This document shows positions 33,701 to 43,319 of a stretch of DNA of 64,000 nucleotides, in pieces (the first letter of the stretch is position 1; every line of letters starts with the position of its first letter). Made by a program: the position numbers and the translations under genes. Location: assembly GCA_038727705.1 (NCBI GenBank), contig JAVYVJ010000002.1:238012-302011 (forward strand), in the 5' to 3' direction. Source of the DNA: Zestosphaera sp. (lineage in GTDB: Archaea > Thermoproteota > Thermoprotei_A > Sulfolobales > NBVN01). The notes beneath the pieces were generated by a model. The model did not search any database. It saw nothing but the letters and a program-made list of their open reading frames with translations, and was not told the origin of the DNA.

Positions 33701-34705
33701 ATGGGATTGAGCTCAAGTGTGGTGGTGACTCACGGGGATTGTGACGGGGTTATCTCTGCATACCTCTACATAAAGCACTTCATGAAGGACATGTGGCCTT
33801 CGCGGATTACTGTAGTCTTCACCCAACCTTGGAGGGCCAACCTAGACCTGATGAGGGGCTTGCACGAGGGGGTTGGCGAGCTGATTCTCCTTGACCTAGC
33901 GCTCAACAACGAGCTCGTCAATGAGATAGTTAAGGCAAGCAGTAGTTTGAGGAGGGTGACGGTAGTGGATCATCACGTGAGTTCCCTCGAGTTCGTCAAG
34001 CGGGTTTCAGAACTTGCATCAAGCAATGTTAAGGTGGTGTGTGAACGGACTCAGTCATGTCCGAAACTCATAATGAACTCCCTGAGGATCTCGCCTAACC
34101 CGTACGAAAGGATGCTCGTTGATGTGGCGGACGTGTGTGAGGGCGGTGAAGCGTCGTCGCTGGACGTAGCTAGGCTGGCCGACATAATAAAGCTCTCCAT
34201 AGCCAGGGATCCGGGCGACTACGACTTCATGAACTACCTCCTCAATTTATTCATGAGGAATAAAGACGTTGAGTCCGACGACGTTGTGGGCAGGAGGTAT
34301 AGGACTGCTAAGTTCCTCCTGGGCAGGTTGCTTAAGCTGATGAGCGAGAATGCACTCTCGTACAGGAATGTGGTGAAGATATCGACACTTACGCTCCCTG
34401 AGTCAAGGATCTTCGCCGGTCTGCTCGGGATAGGCACCACAGAGCTGGCGAGGATGTATAAGTCTGACATCGTCCTCGTTAGGAGGGAGGAGGACAAGGT
34501 TGTTGTGACTGTGAGGACGCTGAACGAAAAAGCGCTCAAACTGTGCGAGGGGATAGCCCGCCTCGGTAAGGGCAGGTTCGGCGGTCACGCTGAAGCGGCC
34601 TCAACAACCCTACCTGGACTGAACCTCCAGGAGGTAACAGACCTTATAGTTGGTGCTGTAGGCAATGTCAGGGAGGATACTCAGCAGGGGAAGCGTAACT
34701 CCTGA
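33701..34705 (+). CDS. DHH-family phosphoesterase (RecJ/NrnA-like)
   Basis: 334 residues from ATG 33701. An upstream frame of 19 codons crosses a TATA-like TTCTATTTTAAGG, so the transcript is probably leaderless from here. HGDCDGVISAYL (about 10-21) and the VDHH motif (about 87-90) are the DHH catalytic signatures, and GGHAEAASTTL near the C-terminus marks the DHHA1 substrate domain. Likely a nuclease or nanoRNase. Its end overlaps nucS by 41 bases. Confidence 0.85.
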   Translation: MGLSSSVVVTHGDCDGVISAYLYIKHFMKDMWPSRITVVFTQPWRANLDLMRGLHEGVGELILLDLALNNELVNEIVKASSSLRRVTVVDHHVSSLEFVKRVSELASSNVKVVCERTQSCPKLIMNSLRISPNPYERMLVDVADVCEGGEASSLDVARLADIIKLSIARDPGDYDFMNYLLNLFMRNKDVESDDVVGRRYRTAKFLLGRLLKLMSENALSYRNVVKISTLTLPESRIFAGLLGIGTTELARMYKSDIVLVRREEDKVVVTVRTLNEKALKLCEGIARLGKGRFGGHAEAASTTLPGLNLQEVTDLIVGAVGNVREDTQQGKRNS

Positions 34706-35393
34706 AGAGCTCGGCAACTTAATTAAGAAGTGGTTCAAACGCTCAACGATAGTGGTGGTAGCAGAGTGTGAGATAACCTACGTGGGCAGGGCCTCATCCA
34801 GAGCTAGTAATTCATGGAGGCTCATCCTGATTAAGGAGGACAGCACGGTCCTCATTCACGAACCTACCGGCAGGGAACCCATTAACTGGCAACCCAACTC
34901 ATACGTAACCGCTGAGCTCAGGGGCGACACCCTAGTAGTTAGGGCGATCAGAACGAGACCGCGTGAGGAACTCACCATATCTTTAAAGGGACCCTGCGAA
35001 GTCATCGTAGCTAAGTTAGGTGTTGGGAGGTACGTCATTTCCGGGACCGAACGTGACGTGATAGAGTATCTGGCGCGTAGCCCAGGGCTGATCGAGGAAG
35101 GTGCTGAGTTAGTGTCGAGGGAGGTTATGACGCCACACGGGCGGGTGGATCTAGTCCTCCGCGATAGGGGCGGCGGGTTGTTGGTGGTGGAGGTCAAGAG
35201 GGGTGCGGCGGACATCGAAGCAGTCTACCAGTTAAAGAGGTACGTGGAGTATTATGCGTCTCTGGGAGTGGTTAACGTGAGGGGGGTTTTAGTGGCTCAA
35301 TCCCTAACGCCGAACGCTCAGAAGCTGGCGCGTGATTTAGGCTTCACATATAGATGTGTTAGGGTGAATGGTAGTGAAGCCGTCGCTGAGTAG
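34665..35393 (+). CDS. nucS: Endonuclease NucS (EndoMS)
   Basis: 242 residues. Mismatch-specific or branched-DNA endonuclease. An N-terminal DNA-binding beta domain (about 20-120) and a C-terminal RecB-like nuclease with catalytic EVK in LLVVEVKRGAAD (about 174-186) and an upstream Asp in GRVDLVL (about 163-169). ATG start within the upstream DHH gene, giving a 41-base overlap. Coupled to the TatD gene on the other side. PCNA is expected to be its partner; a C-terminal PIP-like tail is not obvious. Confidence 0.92.
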   Translation: MSGRILSRGSVTPEELGNLIKKWFKRSTIVVVAECEITYVGRASSRASNSWRLILIKEDSTVLIHEPTGREPINWQPNSYVTAELRGDTLVVRAIRTRPREELTISLKGPCEVIVAKLGVGRYVISGTERDVIEYLARSPGLIEEGAELVSREVMTPHGRVDLVLRDRGGGLLVVEVKRGAADIEAVYQLKRYVEYYASLGVVNVRGVLVAQSLTPNAQKLARDLGFTYRCVRVNGSEAVAE

Positions 35394-36117
35394 GTACGTT
35401 GACTCACACATACATCTCAACGAATACGGTGAGGTGGAGCGGCTGAACTACTGCGGTAGGGAGGACCTGGAGTTGATCGCCGTCTCCGAAGACCTGAAAT
35501 CCTCGCTGACCAACCTTACATTGATGAGGGAGTGTCGTAACGTAAGGGCGGCTGTGGGGGTGCATCCGTGGCTAGTTGATAAGGTCAGCGGGGAGGACTT
35601 CTCTGAAGTCCTTCGACTGATTAACGAGGCTGAGTTCATAGGTGAGGTGGGTCTGGACAAGAGGTTCGTGCCAGACACGTTGGAATCTCAGATGAGGGTG
35701 TTTACAGAGTTCGTGAGGAAGGCTGAAGAGAGTGGGAAGGGATTACTACTTCACGCCGCAGGAGCCTGGAGGGAGGTGCTCGACGTAGTCACCAAGGCCT
35801 CCGTTAGCGTGGCTGTAATGCACTGGTACACAGGACCCACTGAACTCATAACTAAAATCAGGGAACATGGGTACTACATAGGCGTTAACGCCGCCTTGAT
35901 AAGGCAGCCTAAAGCGAGGGAGGTGGTCAGGCAGACACCCCTCGACACGATACTGACAGAGTCCGACGGACCTTACGAGTACAGGGGTCTCAGACTAGGC
36001 CCTGACCTCATTCAAATCCTGGTGAAGGAGATAGCGGTGATTAAGGGTTTAAGGCCTGAGGAGGTCGTTGATGAAGTATATAATAACTACCTGGAGTTGA
36101 TACGTAGAGTCAAGTAG
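35368..36117 (+). CDS. TatD-family metal-dependent hydrolase
   Basis: 249 residues. TIM-barrel metallo-hydrolase, often a DNase. D12-x-H14-x-H16 near the start, GEVGLD (about 90-95), LLLHAAG (about 125), a His in AVMHWYTG (about 150) and ESDGPY near 195 give the metal ligands. ATG start, with a GGGTGA just upstream, overlaps nucS by 26 bases. Consistent with a DNA repair module of DHH-NucS-TatD. Confidence 0.88.
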   Translation: MVVKPSLSRYVDSHIHLNEYGEVERLNYCGREDLELIAVSEDLKSSLTNLTLMRECRNVRAAVGVHPWLVDKVSGEDFSEVLRLINEAEFIGEVGLDKRFVPDTLESQMRVFTEFVRKAEESGKGLLLHAAGAWREVLDVVTKASVSVAVMHWYTGPTELITKIREHGYYIGVNAALIRQPKAREVVRQTPLDTILTESDGPYEYRGLRLGPDLIQILVKEIAVIKGLRPEEVVDEVYNNYLELIRRVK

Positions 36118-36128
36118 GGTGTATTCGG

Positions 36129-37058
36129 TTGGGCTGCGTTAAGGTAGGCGTAGTCGGCGTAGGGTCCTGGGGTAAGAATATTGTTAGGGCATTGAAGGAG
36201 CTGGAGAGCGAGGGTTTGGTCAAGCTGGTCGGCGTTGCTGACGCTAACCCTGATCTAGCGGCTGACGTGGCTAGAGCGCACGGCGTGACGGAGTACGTTA
36301 GGACTGTTGGGGATCTGGTTCGGCTGGGTGTGGAGGCAGTAGCCATCTCAGTGCCTATAGACAGGCTTTTCCACGTGGCTAAAGATGCGCTGAGCCTGGG
36401 TCTACACACCTTCATAGAAAAACCCGTGTCAACAAGCAGCGATGAGGTGAGGGAGCTGATGAGGATTGCTGAGAACGCGTCATTAATCGCCCAGCCAGGG
36501 TTCATAGTTAGGTATGATCCCGTCAGCAATGTTTTGAAGGACTTCCTTACACAGCGCAGGGTCAAGTACGCGATTCTCAAGAGGCTGTCGGCGAGACCCA
36601 CCCACCGGAGGGGGCATTCAATAACGCTGGACTTAATGATACACGACATCGACCTAGCGCTTAACCTGGTGGGGGTTCAGGAGGTTAGGGTGTTGAGTGC
36701 GGTGGGGTTCAAGATGGAGTTTGGGATCCCTCAGGAGGTCCATGCCTTACTCACCCTAGGCAAAACTCTTGTGTATCTAGTGACGGACGGAACACTGCCG
36801 GTTAAGGTCAGGGTCGCCGAGATAGTTACTGAGGATTCTTACTGCGAGGTCTCATACACCGACTCAACCGTGCTTGTCAGAAGCGGTGAGGGGAGTTATG
36901 TGAGGAGGGCGTCCGGTGAGGAACCGCTTAAGGCCGAGCTAAGGGATTTCGTGAGGTCGGTGGAGGGGGTTAGATCCCCGCGCGCTCCGACACTGCAGGA
37001 TGCCCTGAGAGCACTCACGGTGGTTGAGCTTATTAACGAAAAACTCAACAGGGTTTAG
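36129..37058 (+). CDS. Gfo/Idh/MocA-family oxidoreductase
   Basis: 309 residues from TTG with GGGTG upstream. N-terminal Rossmann fold VGVVGVGSWGKNIVRAL (about residues 5-21), FIEKPVSTS (about 96-104) with the catalytic Lys, then the alpha/beta C-terminal domain. Uses NAD(P) on sugars or related polyols. It follows the TatD gene after 11 bases and is the last of the DHH operon, or has its own start. Its 3' end overlaps the convergent cDPG synthetase gene by four bases. Confidence 0.85.
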   Translation: MGCVKVGVVGVGSWGKNIVRALKELESEGLVKLVGVADANPDLAADVARAHGVTEYVRTVGDLVRLGVEAVAISVPIDRLFHVAKDALSLGLHTFIEKPVSTSSDEVRELMRIAENASLIAQPGFIVRYDPVSNVLKDFLTQRRVKYAILKRLSARPTHRRGHSITLDLMIHDIDLALNLVGVQEVRVLSAVGFKMEFGIPQEVHALLTLGKTLVYLVTDGTLPVKVRVAEIVTEDSYCEVSYTDSTVLVRSGEGSYVRRASGEEPLKAELRDFVRSVEGVRSPRAPTLQDALRALTVVELINEKLNRV

Positions 37059-38392
37059 CCCTTCCTCTCAAGGAACTCCGCCACCAACTCACTTATGGTC
37101 GGTCCCTCAAGTACTTTGAGTTCCCACGTAACCTTAACAACGGGCTTGTCTATCCTTACCAGCCTAGTTATGTCTGCTGGGGTTCCCAGAACCACTACAT
37201 CAGCTGGCGTCCTCCTTATGGTCTCCTCCAGATCCCTCAGCTGCTCAGCAGTGTATCCGGTGGAGGGAAGCACCTCCTTCATGTGCGGGTACTCCTCATA
37301 CAGGCTCTTAAGAACACCTACAGCGTATGGCCTGGGATCTACGACCTCAGAGGCGCCGTACTTCCTAGCGGCCACGTACCCAGCGCCGTAGGGGACCCCT
37401 CCATGCGTTACTGTGGGCGAGTCCTCAACGACTAAAACCTTCTTTCCCTCGACTAGGCTCGGGTCGGTTACTGAGACCTCCATGTCGGCCAGGCATATCC
37501 TAGCCCCCGGGTTGACTCTCCTGACGTTGCTGACCACCTTCTTGACGGACTCCTCGCTTGCCTGGCCAACCTTATTAACGACTACAGCGTCAGCCATCCT
37601 GACGTTCACTTCACCGGGATATGAACCGATCTCGTGGCCCGGTCTCATGGCGTCCGCAACTGTTATCATGTAGTCAAATCTGTAGAACGGGAAGTCGTTG
37701 TTACCCCCGTCCCACAGGATGACATCTCCCATGCCCTCAGCTACTGTGAGCACCTTGCCGTAGTCAACTCCAGCCAGTATTGGAAGCCCTAGTCTAAGGT
37801 ATTGCTCATACTCCTCCCTCTCCTCCACCGTGACCTTCCATCTCTCAAGGTCCTCGAACGTTTTGAAGACCTGCACCGCCATCTCCCTCAAATCCCCGTA
37901 CGCCATCGGATGACGTATTGGGACAGGCTTAACCCCCTTCTTGAGGAGCTCCTTCACGACCGCTCTCGAGACGGTTGACTTACCGGCTCCAGTCCTCACC
38001 GCCGTCACCGCCATCACCGGCCTGTGTGAGGTCAGCATGGTCTCCCTGGGGGAGAGGAGTCTGAAGCTGGCCCCACTGGACAGAGCTGTGGAGGCGATCC
38101 TCCCCACATCCTCGTATCTGAGGTCGCTGTATGACAGCACCACCTCATCCACGTGGAGCTCCCTAATAACGTCCCCCAGCTCAGCCTCAGGCACTATAGG
38201 TATTCCGTCTGGATAGAGGGAACCCGCCAACTCTGCCGGGTACCTCCTCCTTTCAACACCGGGTATCTGAGCCGCCGTAAATGCGACGACCTCGTAGTCG
38301 GGGTTGTCCCTATAGAACACGTTGAAGTTGTGGAAGTCCCTGCCCCCCGCACCGACTATGACTACTCTAGTCCTCCTGACCAAAGGGAACAC
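37055..38392 (-). CDS. cpgS: Cyclic 2,3-diphosphoglycerate synthetase
   Basis: 445 residues. In Methanothermus this enzyme makes the thermoprotectant cyclic 2,3-diphosphoglycerate from 2,3-bisphosphoglycerate and ATP; related genes are widespread in crenarchaea. RVVIVGAGGRDFHNFNVFYRDN (about residues 8-28) starts the N-terminal Rossmann-like part, and TAVRTGAGKSTVSRAV (about 129-145) is the P-loop. GAGYVAARKYGA and a C-terminal strand complete it. Start is GTG 38392, or TTG 38383 with GAGGTG placed at normal spacing. The substrate branches from lower glycolysis, whose genes (apgM, pgk, gap) are nearby. Confidence 0.85.
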   Translation of the reverse strand: MFPLVRRTRVVIVGAGGRDFHNFNVFYRDNPDYEVVAFTAAQIPGVERRRYPAELAGSLYPDGIPIVPEAELGDVIRELHVDEVVLSYSDLRYEDVGRIASTALSSGASFRLLSPRETMLTSHRPVMAVTAVRTGAGKSTVSRAVVKELLKKGVKPVPIRHPMAYGDLREMAVQVFKTFEDLERWKVTVEEREEYEQYLRLGLPILAGVDYGKVLTVAEGMGDVILWDGGNNDFPFYRFDYMITVADAMRPGHEIGSYPGEVNVRMADAVVVNKVGQASEESVKKVVSNVRRVNPGARICLADMEVSVTDPSLVEGKKVLVVEDSPTVTHGGVPYGAGYVAARKYGASEVVDPRPYAVGVLKSLYEEYPHMKEVLPSTGYTAEQLRDLEETIRRTPADVVVLGTPADITRLVRIDKPVVKVTWELKVLEGPTISELVAEFLERKG

Positions 38393-38538
38393 CTCATGTA
38401 TATAGTTTGTATCAATGCTTAAAAAATTTTAGACGAGTTTCATGAAATTATTCAGCCACCACATAAAGGGGGATCACGACGTTAACGCTTATTAGAATGT
38501 CCGCAGTCCTTAACATGTTGCTAGTGTGGTGGGCCGTC

Positions 38539-39636
38539 GTGAGGTTAGGTAAGCTCATGAGGGTGGTTGAGGAGTTCAGTCTGGACGCTGTTCTGGTGAC
38601 TTACGAATGGAACGTATTCTACTATCTAGGCGTGCCGAGGTCTGGAGGTGTTTTCCTCCTTTACGAGAGGGATGGGTCTGCGAGGGTGCTAACGCCGGCG
38701 CTGGATTACTATAGAGTCTCCGACGCCGTTAAAGGTTCCCTGGAGGTGATGCCTTACGCGACTTACGAGTTGCCTGGATTTCCTAAACTGCTTAAGGGCA
38801 GGCTCTCTGACTGGCTCGTCAGGTACTTCTCGGATTCAGGGTTTGCAAGAATAGGTCTTGACTTAAGCTACCCAACACAACTCGCGTTTGAGTTGAGTGA
38901 GAGGCTGAGGGATCGTATTAAGGTGGAGAACGTGGGGTCAGCTATAGCCCTTCAGAGATCGATTAAGGAAGGAGATGAGGTCGAGTTCATGAGGCAGGCA
39001 CTGAACATAGCTGAGAGGAGCTTCGTCAAACTCCTGGCAGAGGGGATTGAAGGGCTGAGTGAGAGTCAGGTTGCCGCGAAGCTGGACAGCTTCATGAGGT
39101 TGGAGGGGGCTGAATCCATACCGTTCGAGACTATAGTTGCGTCAGGACCTAACTCCGCGTACCCACATGCGTTCCCGACCGGCAGAACCATCGGTAAGGA
39201 AGTCGTAACCATTGACTTCGGCGCTAGGTATGGCGGCTACTGCTCCGACACCACCAGAACGCTGGCCGTGGGTGGTTCAAGTCCCGAGGTGATGAAGGTT
39301 GTAGAGGGGGTGAGTGAGGCTTTAACGGCTGCATCTGACCTAATCAGCGATGGCGTGAAAGCCAGCGAGCCTGACTCCGTCGCTAGGGAGGTGCTAAGGA
39401 AGCATGGCTTGGAGCAGTACTTCATACACTCGCTAGGTCATGGGGTGGGCTTGGAGGTTCATGAGAGGCCCAGGCTAGCTCAAGGAGTCGATGACGTGTT
39501 GATGGAGGGGATGATCATCACTGTGGAGCCCGGCACCTACATGCCGGACAGTTTCGGCGTTAGGCTAGAGAACATGGTCTTAGTGAAGAAGAGAGGATGT
39601 GAATTCCTAAACAGGCTACCGATCATAATTGCTTAG
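38539..39636 (+). CDS. Xaa-Pro dipeptidase/aminopeptidase (M24 family)
   Basis: 365 residues from GTG 38539 (GGTGGG upstream). The listed 14 extra N-terminal codons are hydrophobic and not conserved-looking. M24 pita-bread fold with the five metal ligands: two Asp in TIDFGARYGGYCSDTTRTL, His in LGHGVGLEVHERP, and Glu in VEPGTY and RLENM. Cleaves dipeptides with a prolyl second residue. Its last 14 bases overlap lpdA on the other strand. Confidence 0.9.
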   Translation: MRLGKLMRVVEEFSLDAVLVTYEWNVFYYLGVPRSGGVFLLYERDGSARVLTPALDYYRVSDAVKGSLEVMPYATYELPGFPKLLKGRLSDWLVRYFSDSGFARIGLDLSYPTQLAFELSERLRDRIKVENVGSAIALQRSIKEGDEVEFMRQALNIAERSFVKLLAEGIEGLSESQVAAKLDSFMRLEGAESIPFETIVASGPNSAYPHAFPTGRTIGKEVVTIDFGARYGGYCSDTTRTLAVGGSSPEVMKVVEGVSEALTAASDLISDGVKASEPDSVAREVLRKHGLEQYFIHSLGHGVGLEVHERPRLAQGVDDVLMEGMIITVEPGTYMPDSFGVRLENMVLVKKRGCEFLNRLPIIIA

Positions 39637-41023
39637 GGACGTGGAGCGGCCTCCCTAGAGCATTTGATACGGCCTCGCTGAAAAGCTCTGAATATGTTGG
39701 GTGTGTTATGATTGCCTTCCTCAACGATTGGAGTGTAAGGTGCTGACTGATAGCCAGTGAGAAGAGATGTATTACGTCAGCGGCTCCGTTACCAACTATA
39801 GCGACTCCCAGAATCTTGGCAGCGTTCTTATCCAGTACGAGTTTGACGAAGCCGTCGGGGGTTGATTTAACTGAAGTGGAGTCCCTTCCGAGCACCGTAT
39901 AGGGCAGTTTCACGACCCTGTAATTCACGCCGGCGTTGGCGGCCTGAACCTCGCTCAACCCCACAAACCCTACCTCCGGGTGCGTGTATATGACCATTGG
40001 TATGGGCCCCCTGGGGAGAGGTTCCTCAACCCCTGCAATAGCTTCGGCCGCTATCATGCCTTCCCTGAAGGCCTTATGAGCTAGGAGTGGGGGGCCTGTA
40101 ATGTCGCCGGCAGCATATATATTGGGCACGGTCGTCCTCATCAGGTCGTTTACGAGCACGACACCCCTGTCATCTAGCTCAACCCCCGCCTCGGCCAGCC
40201 CCAGGTTTTTTGTATTGTAACTTCTGCCAGCCGCTATGAGCACCTTCTCCGCACGCACTTCAGTAGTCCCCCTATCGTTCGAGATCCTGACCACGACTTC
40301 ATTATCTAGGTGTCCGCTGAACTGCGCTTTGGACGAAGTATATATTTTGACACCGGACTTCACAAGGTACTTAGACACGACGTCGCTGACGTCGCTATCG
40401 ACCTCTGGAAGTATCTTACCCATGATCTCGACCAGGTGTACCTCCACACCTAGTTGCGCCAGGGCCTCAGAGATCTCGCAACCTATCGCCCCAGCCCCCA
40501 CTATCACTATCGAGTTAGGGAGCGAGTCCAGCTCGAAGAAGTGTCTGTTATGTATTACCCTCACGCCGTCGAAACTGAAGGTCGACACGGTCTTAGGCTC
40601 GGTCCCCGTTGCCAGGATGATGTTGCTTGCCTCAACCTCCATAGTCCCCGCGTCCCCTACTTTGACTGTGTGGACATCCTTAAGCCTCCCAACCCCTTCA
40701 ATGACCTCCACCTCGCTGAGGAGGTATTTGACGCCCTCCCTGGCCTTAACCACAGCCCTTGAGACATGCCTCAACACCCTACCCCTATCGATGCCTTCCA
40801 CCCTCACTGTGATGCCGTGCCTGTTTAAGGTCTTAACGCTACCTAAGGCGTTGCCCAACTCTATCAGTGCTTTAGAGGGTATGCAACCCCAGTTGCTACA
40901 CTCACCGCCTAAGTACCTCCGCTCGACGAGCGCAACCCTTAGCCCTTGCTGGACGGCCGTCACAGCTGCCACGTAGCCAGCAGGCCCCCCGCCGATGACC
41001 GCCACGTCGTACCTCAAGCCCAT
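39623..41023 (-). CDS. lpdA: Dihydrolipoamide dehydrogenase-like flavoprotein
   Basis: 466 residues from ATG 41023; an ATG 14 codons upstream is not well supported. FAD motif IGGGPAGYVAA (about 10-20), redox cysteines in GGECSNWGCIPSK (C42, C47), NAD motif IVGAGAIGCEISEAL near 180, and a C-terminal HPTYSE with the catalytic His. No E2 lipoyl acyltransferase or glycine-cleavage genes are seen in the window, so the lipoyl partner, if any, is elsewhere. Confidence 0.9.
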   Translation of the reverse strand: MGLRYDVAVIGGGPAGYVAAVTAVQQGLRVALVERRYLGGECSNWGCIPSKALIELGNALGSVKTLNRHGITVRVEGIDRGRVLRHVSRAVVKAREGVKYLLSEVEVIEGVGRLKDVHTVKVGDAGTMEVEASNIILATGTEPKTVSTFSFDGVRVIHNRHFFELDSLPNSIVIVGAGAIGCEISEALAQLGVEVHLVEIMGKILPEVDSDVSDVVSKYLVKSGVKIYTSSKAQFSGHLDNEVVVRISNDRGTTEVRAEKVLIAAGRSYNTKNLGLAEAGVELDDRGVVLVNDLMRTTVPNIYAAGDITGPPLLAHKAFREGMIAAEAIAGVEEPLPRGPIPMVIYTHPEVGFVGLSEVQAANAGVNYRVVKLPYTVLGRDSTSVKSTPDGFVKLVLDKNAAKILGVAIVGNGAADVIHLFSLAISQHLTLQSLRKAIITHPTYSELFSEAVSNALGRPLHVPKQL

Positions 41024-41133
41024 CGACCGAAGAATTAGTGGACGTAATCCTAAAAATACTTTCAACTAGGACTAACGCATTATCCACTTATATTCCCTGT
41101 ACCCAATACATATCTCTCATTGGGGATCCTGCT

Positions 41134-41898
41134 GTGGAGCCGGTCAGCGTCTTAGGCCTGAACGCCTCCCCGAGGAAGTATGGAAACACGTATAAACTGC
41201 TTGAGGTAGCGCTTGAGACGGCGTCCATCTACGGGGCCGAGACGAAACTCATACACATATATGACTACGACATAAGGCCTTGCGAGGGTTGCCTGAGCGA
41301 CGAGCAACTTGCCTGCAGACCACCCTGCATTAATGACGGTAGCTGGGCTCTCCTTAAGGAAATACTGAACAGCGATGCCCTCATCGTGGCGACGCCCGTG
41401 TTCTGGTACGGTCCTTCAGGACACCTGAAGAACTTGATAGATAAGTTAACAGTGTTCGAGAACATGATATTCATAGATGGTAAGTCATGGGTTGAGGGTA
41501 AGGTGGCTGGTTTCATAGCCGTAGGGGCTGAGGCCGGTGCGGCAATGACGATCGCGTACCTCATGTCAGTCTTTAACTCCTTCGGGTACCTAATACCGCC
41601 TTGGGCGTTAGCCTACTACCAAGGAACTGATGACGTGCTTAAGAGCAGGGAGGCGGTGATGGACGCAGCCAACATAGGTAAGATAGTCGTTGAGGCTGCA
41701 GAGCTGGTTAGGGGGAGGCCTTCGATCAAGTGGTACGACCCTCAAATACAGGAGGTCTTGGCAGGAATGAACGTGCTGACGAAGGTCGCTGACAAGGCTA
41801 GGAGGCTTAAGGATGTAACCACCTCCAAGAGGGCTGAGTTCATAGGAAGGTTGCTGGAGACCGACGCAAACAGGTATAGAGACAGCGACCCAGGCTAG
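41134..41898 (+). CDS. Iron-sulfur flavoprotein (NADPH-dependent FMN reductase fold)
   Basis: 254 residues from GTG 41134; the upstream frame to 41038 crosses a TATA-like CTTATATT (about 41088-41095) and is not used. LGLNASPRKYGNTYKLLEVAL (split, residues about 8-27) and TPVFWYGPSGHLKNLIDKL (about 88-106) are flavodoxin-fold FMN motifs. A cysteine cluster (C50, C53, C61, C65: CxxC, seven residues, C, three residues, C) recalls the [4Fe-4S] site of Isf-type proteins, but the spacing is wider. Diverges from lpdA with a shared promoter region of about 110 bases. Confidence 0.85.
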   Translation: MEPVSVLGLNASPRKYGNTYKLLEVALETASIYGAETKLIHIYDYDIRPCEGCLSDEQLACRPPCINDGSWALLKEILNSDALIVATPVFWYGPSGHLKNLIDKLTVFENMIFIDGKSWVEGKVAGFIAVGAEAGAAMTIAYLMSVFNSFGYLIPPWALAYYQGTDDVLKSREAVMDAANIGKIVVEAAELVRGRPSIKWYDPQIQEVLAGMNVLTKVADKARRLKDVTTSKRAEFIGRLLETDANRYRDSDPG

Positions 41899-41921
41899 AT
41901 ACAGTCGTTTGGAGGAGGTGT

Positions 41922-41966
41922 GAGGCCCGCCACGCCGACTATTGAACGCGCCTCAGGCCGGGCCTC
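41922..41966. repeat. Inverted repeat upstream of apgM
   Basis: GAGGCCCG (41922-41929) and CGGGCCTC (41959-41966) are perfect 8-base arms around a 29-base loop, placed before the apgM TATA element (41983-41992). Either the 3' end of the flavoprotein transcript or a regulator site; no further clue. Confidence 0.4.
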
Positions 41967-42020
41967 GGATTCACGGGTTGCGATTATTAAAAGCTTCCTG
42001 GCTAATCTTCTTGGGTGTAA

Positions 42021-43319
42021 ATGATGAAGTTAATATATCTAGTTCTCGACGGAGTCGCTGACAGGCTAGCCGACCCCAAGAGCTCGTTAACCCTGGCCAG
42101 GAAGCCATACCTAGACCTACTCGCGAGAGCCGGTGTTTGCGGTTTAGTGTACAGTGTAGGTGCGGGGATAGCTCCGGAGTCCGATGCTGCGGTCATGAGC
42201 ATACTCGGCTATGACCCGCACACCCACTATACAGGCAGAGGCCCTGTCGAGGCGGTTGGCGCTGGGATCCCGTTCCTTGAGGGTCGTGAGGTGGCTTTTA
42301 GAGCTAACTTCGCCACCGTGGACCCTCTCAGCAGGAAGTTGGTCGATAGGAGGGTTGGGAGGTCGCTGAGTACTGAGGAGGCACGCGAGCTCGCCGAATC
42401 ACTTGACGGGATGAGGTTGAGTAAGTATGGCGGTTACGTTAAGGTTAAGGCGACTGTAGGACATAGGGCGGTCGTTGTTTTAGGCAGTGAGGAACTCTCC
42501 CTCAGCGATGAAGTGGAGAACACGGACCCCGCCTACAGGAAGGTGGGTAGCATATCGGTGGCGGAGAAAGTTTTCACGCCGTACGTCAGGGAATCCTCAC
42601 CGCTAAGCACCAGCCTGAACGCCCGCGTCGCCGCAGAACTGATCAACGAATTCACAGTCAAGGCCGTTGAAGTGTTGGATAAGCATCCGGTCAACAGTAG
42701 GAGAGAGAGGAAGGGGCTCCTTAAGGCTAACGTGATACTGTTGAGGGATGCGGGCTCAAGACTCCCCCGACTAACCCCTATAAATCAGCTGTATGGACTC
42801 ACGTTCGGCTCTATAACGGAGATGCCCGTGGAGAACGGGATAGCGAGACTTGCCGGGATGCGTTCTATAGAGATGCCGCCGCCAACCCAGGATAAGGCCT
42901 CCGACTATTCGCTGAGGCTGGAAGCCACTTTCAAATTACTCGGTGAGGTAGACGTAGTCTACGTTCATCTGAAAGGGCCTGACGAGCCCGGACACGACGG
43001 CGACTACCTTGGTAAGGTGAGGTCTATAGAGGATATAGATAAGCATTACGTTAAGGAGTTGATCGAGGGAGTGAACCTGGGTGAGACAGCCTTACTGGTG
43101 ACGGCGGACCACGCCACACCGCCCTCCGTTAAAGCCCACACCGACGATCCAGTCCCCCTGCTACTCGTGGGCGGTGATGTGGCTCCCGATAGAGTTCTGA
43201 AGTTGTGCGAGAGCGAATGCCACGGGAAGGGAGGGCTAGGCCTGATAGACCATGGGTGGGAGGTACTGCCTAAAATCCTTAAGATTCTGGGTATAGGCAC
43301 CCTGGGCCAGCCTCAGTAA
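42021..43319 (+). CDS. apgM: 2,3-bisphosphoglycerate-independent phosphoglycerate mutase, archaeal type
   Basis: 432 residues. Interconverts 3- and 2-phosphoglycerate. The alkaline-phosphatase-like fold is seen in LVLDGVADR (about 6-14), GAGIAPESDAAVMSILGYDP (split, about 48-67) with the metal-ligand region, and HLKGPDEPGHDGD and TADHATPPSVKAHTDDPVP near the C-terminus. Preceded by a TATA element at 41983-41992. A second ATG is at 42024. With pgk and gap nearby this completes much of lower glycolysis. Confidence 0.93.
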   Translation: MMKLIYLVLDGVADRLADPKSSLTLARKPYLDLLARAGVCGLVYSVGAGIAPESDAAVMSILGYDPHTHYTGRGPVEAVGAGIPFLEGREVAFRANFATVDPLSRKLVDRRVGRSLSTEEARELAESLDGMRLSKYGGYVKVKATVGHRAVVVLGSEELSLSDEVENTDPAYRKVGSISVAEKVFTPYVRESSPLSTSLNARVAAELINEFTVKAVEVLDKHPVNSRRERKGLLKANVILLRDAGSRLPRLTPINQLYGLTFGSITEMPVENGIARLAGMRSIEMPPPTQDKASDYSLRLEATFKLLGEVDVVYVHLKGPDEPGHDGDYLGKVRSIEDIDKHYVKELIEGVNLGETALLVTADHATPPSVKAHTDDPVPLLLVGGDVAPDRVLKLCESECHGKGGLGLIDHGWEVLPKILKILGIGTLGQPQ

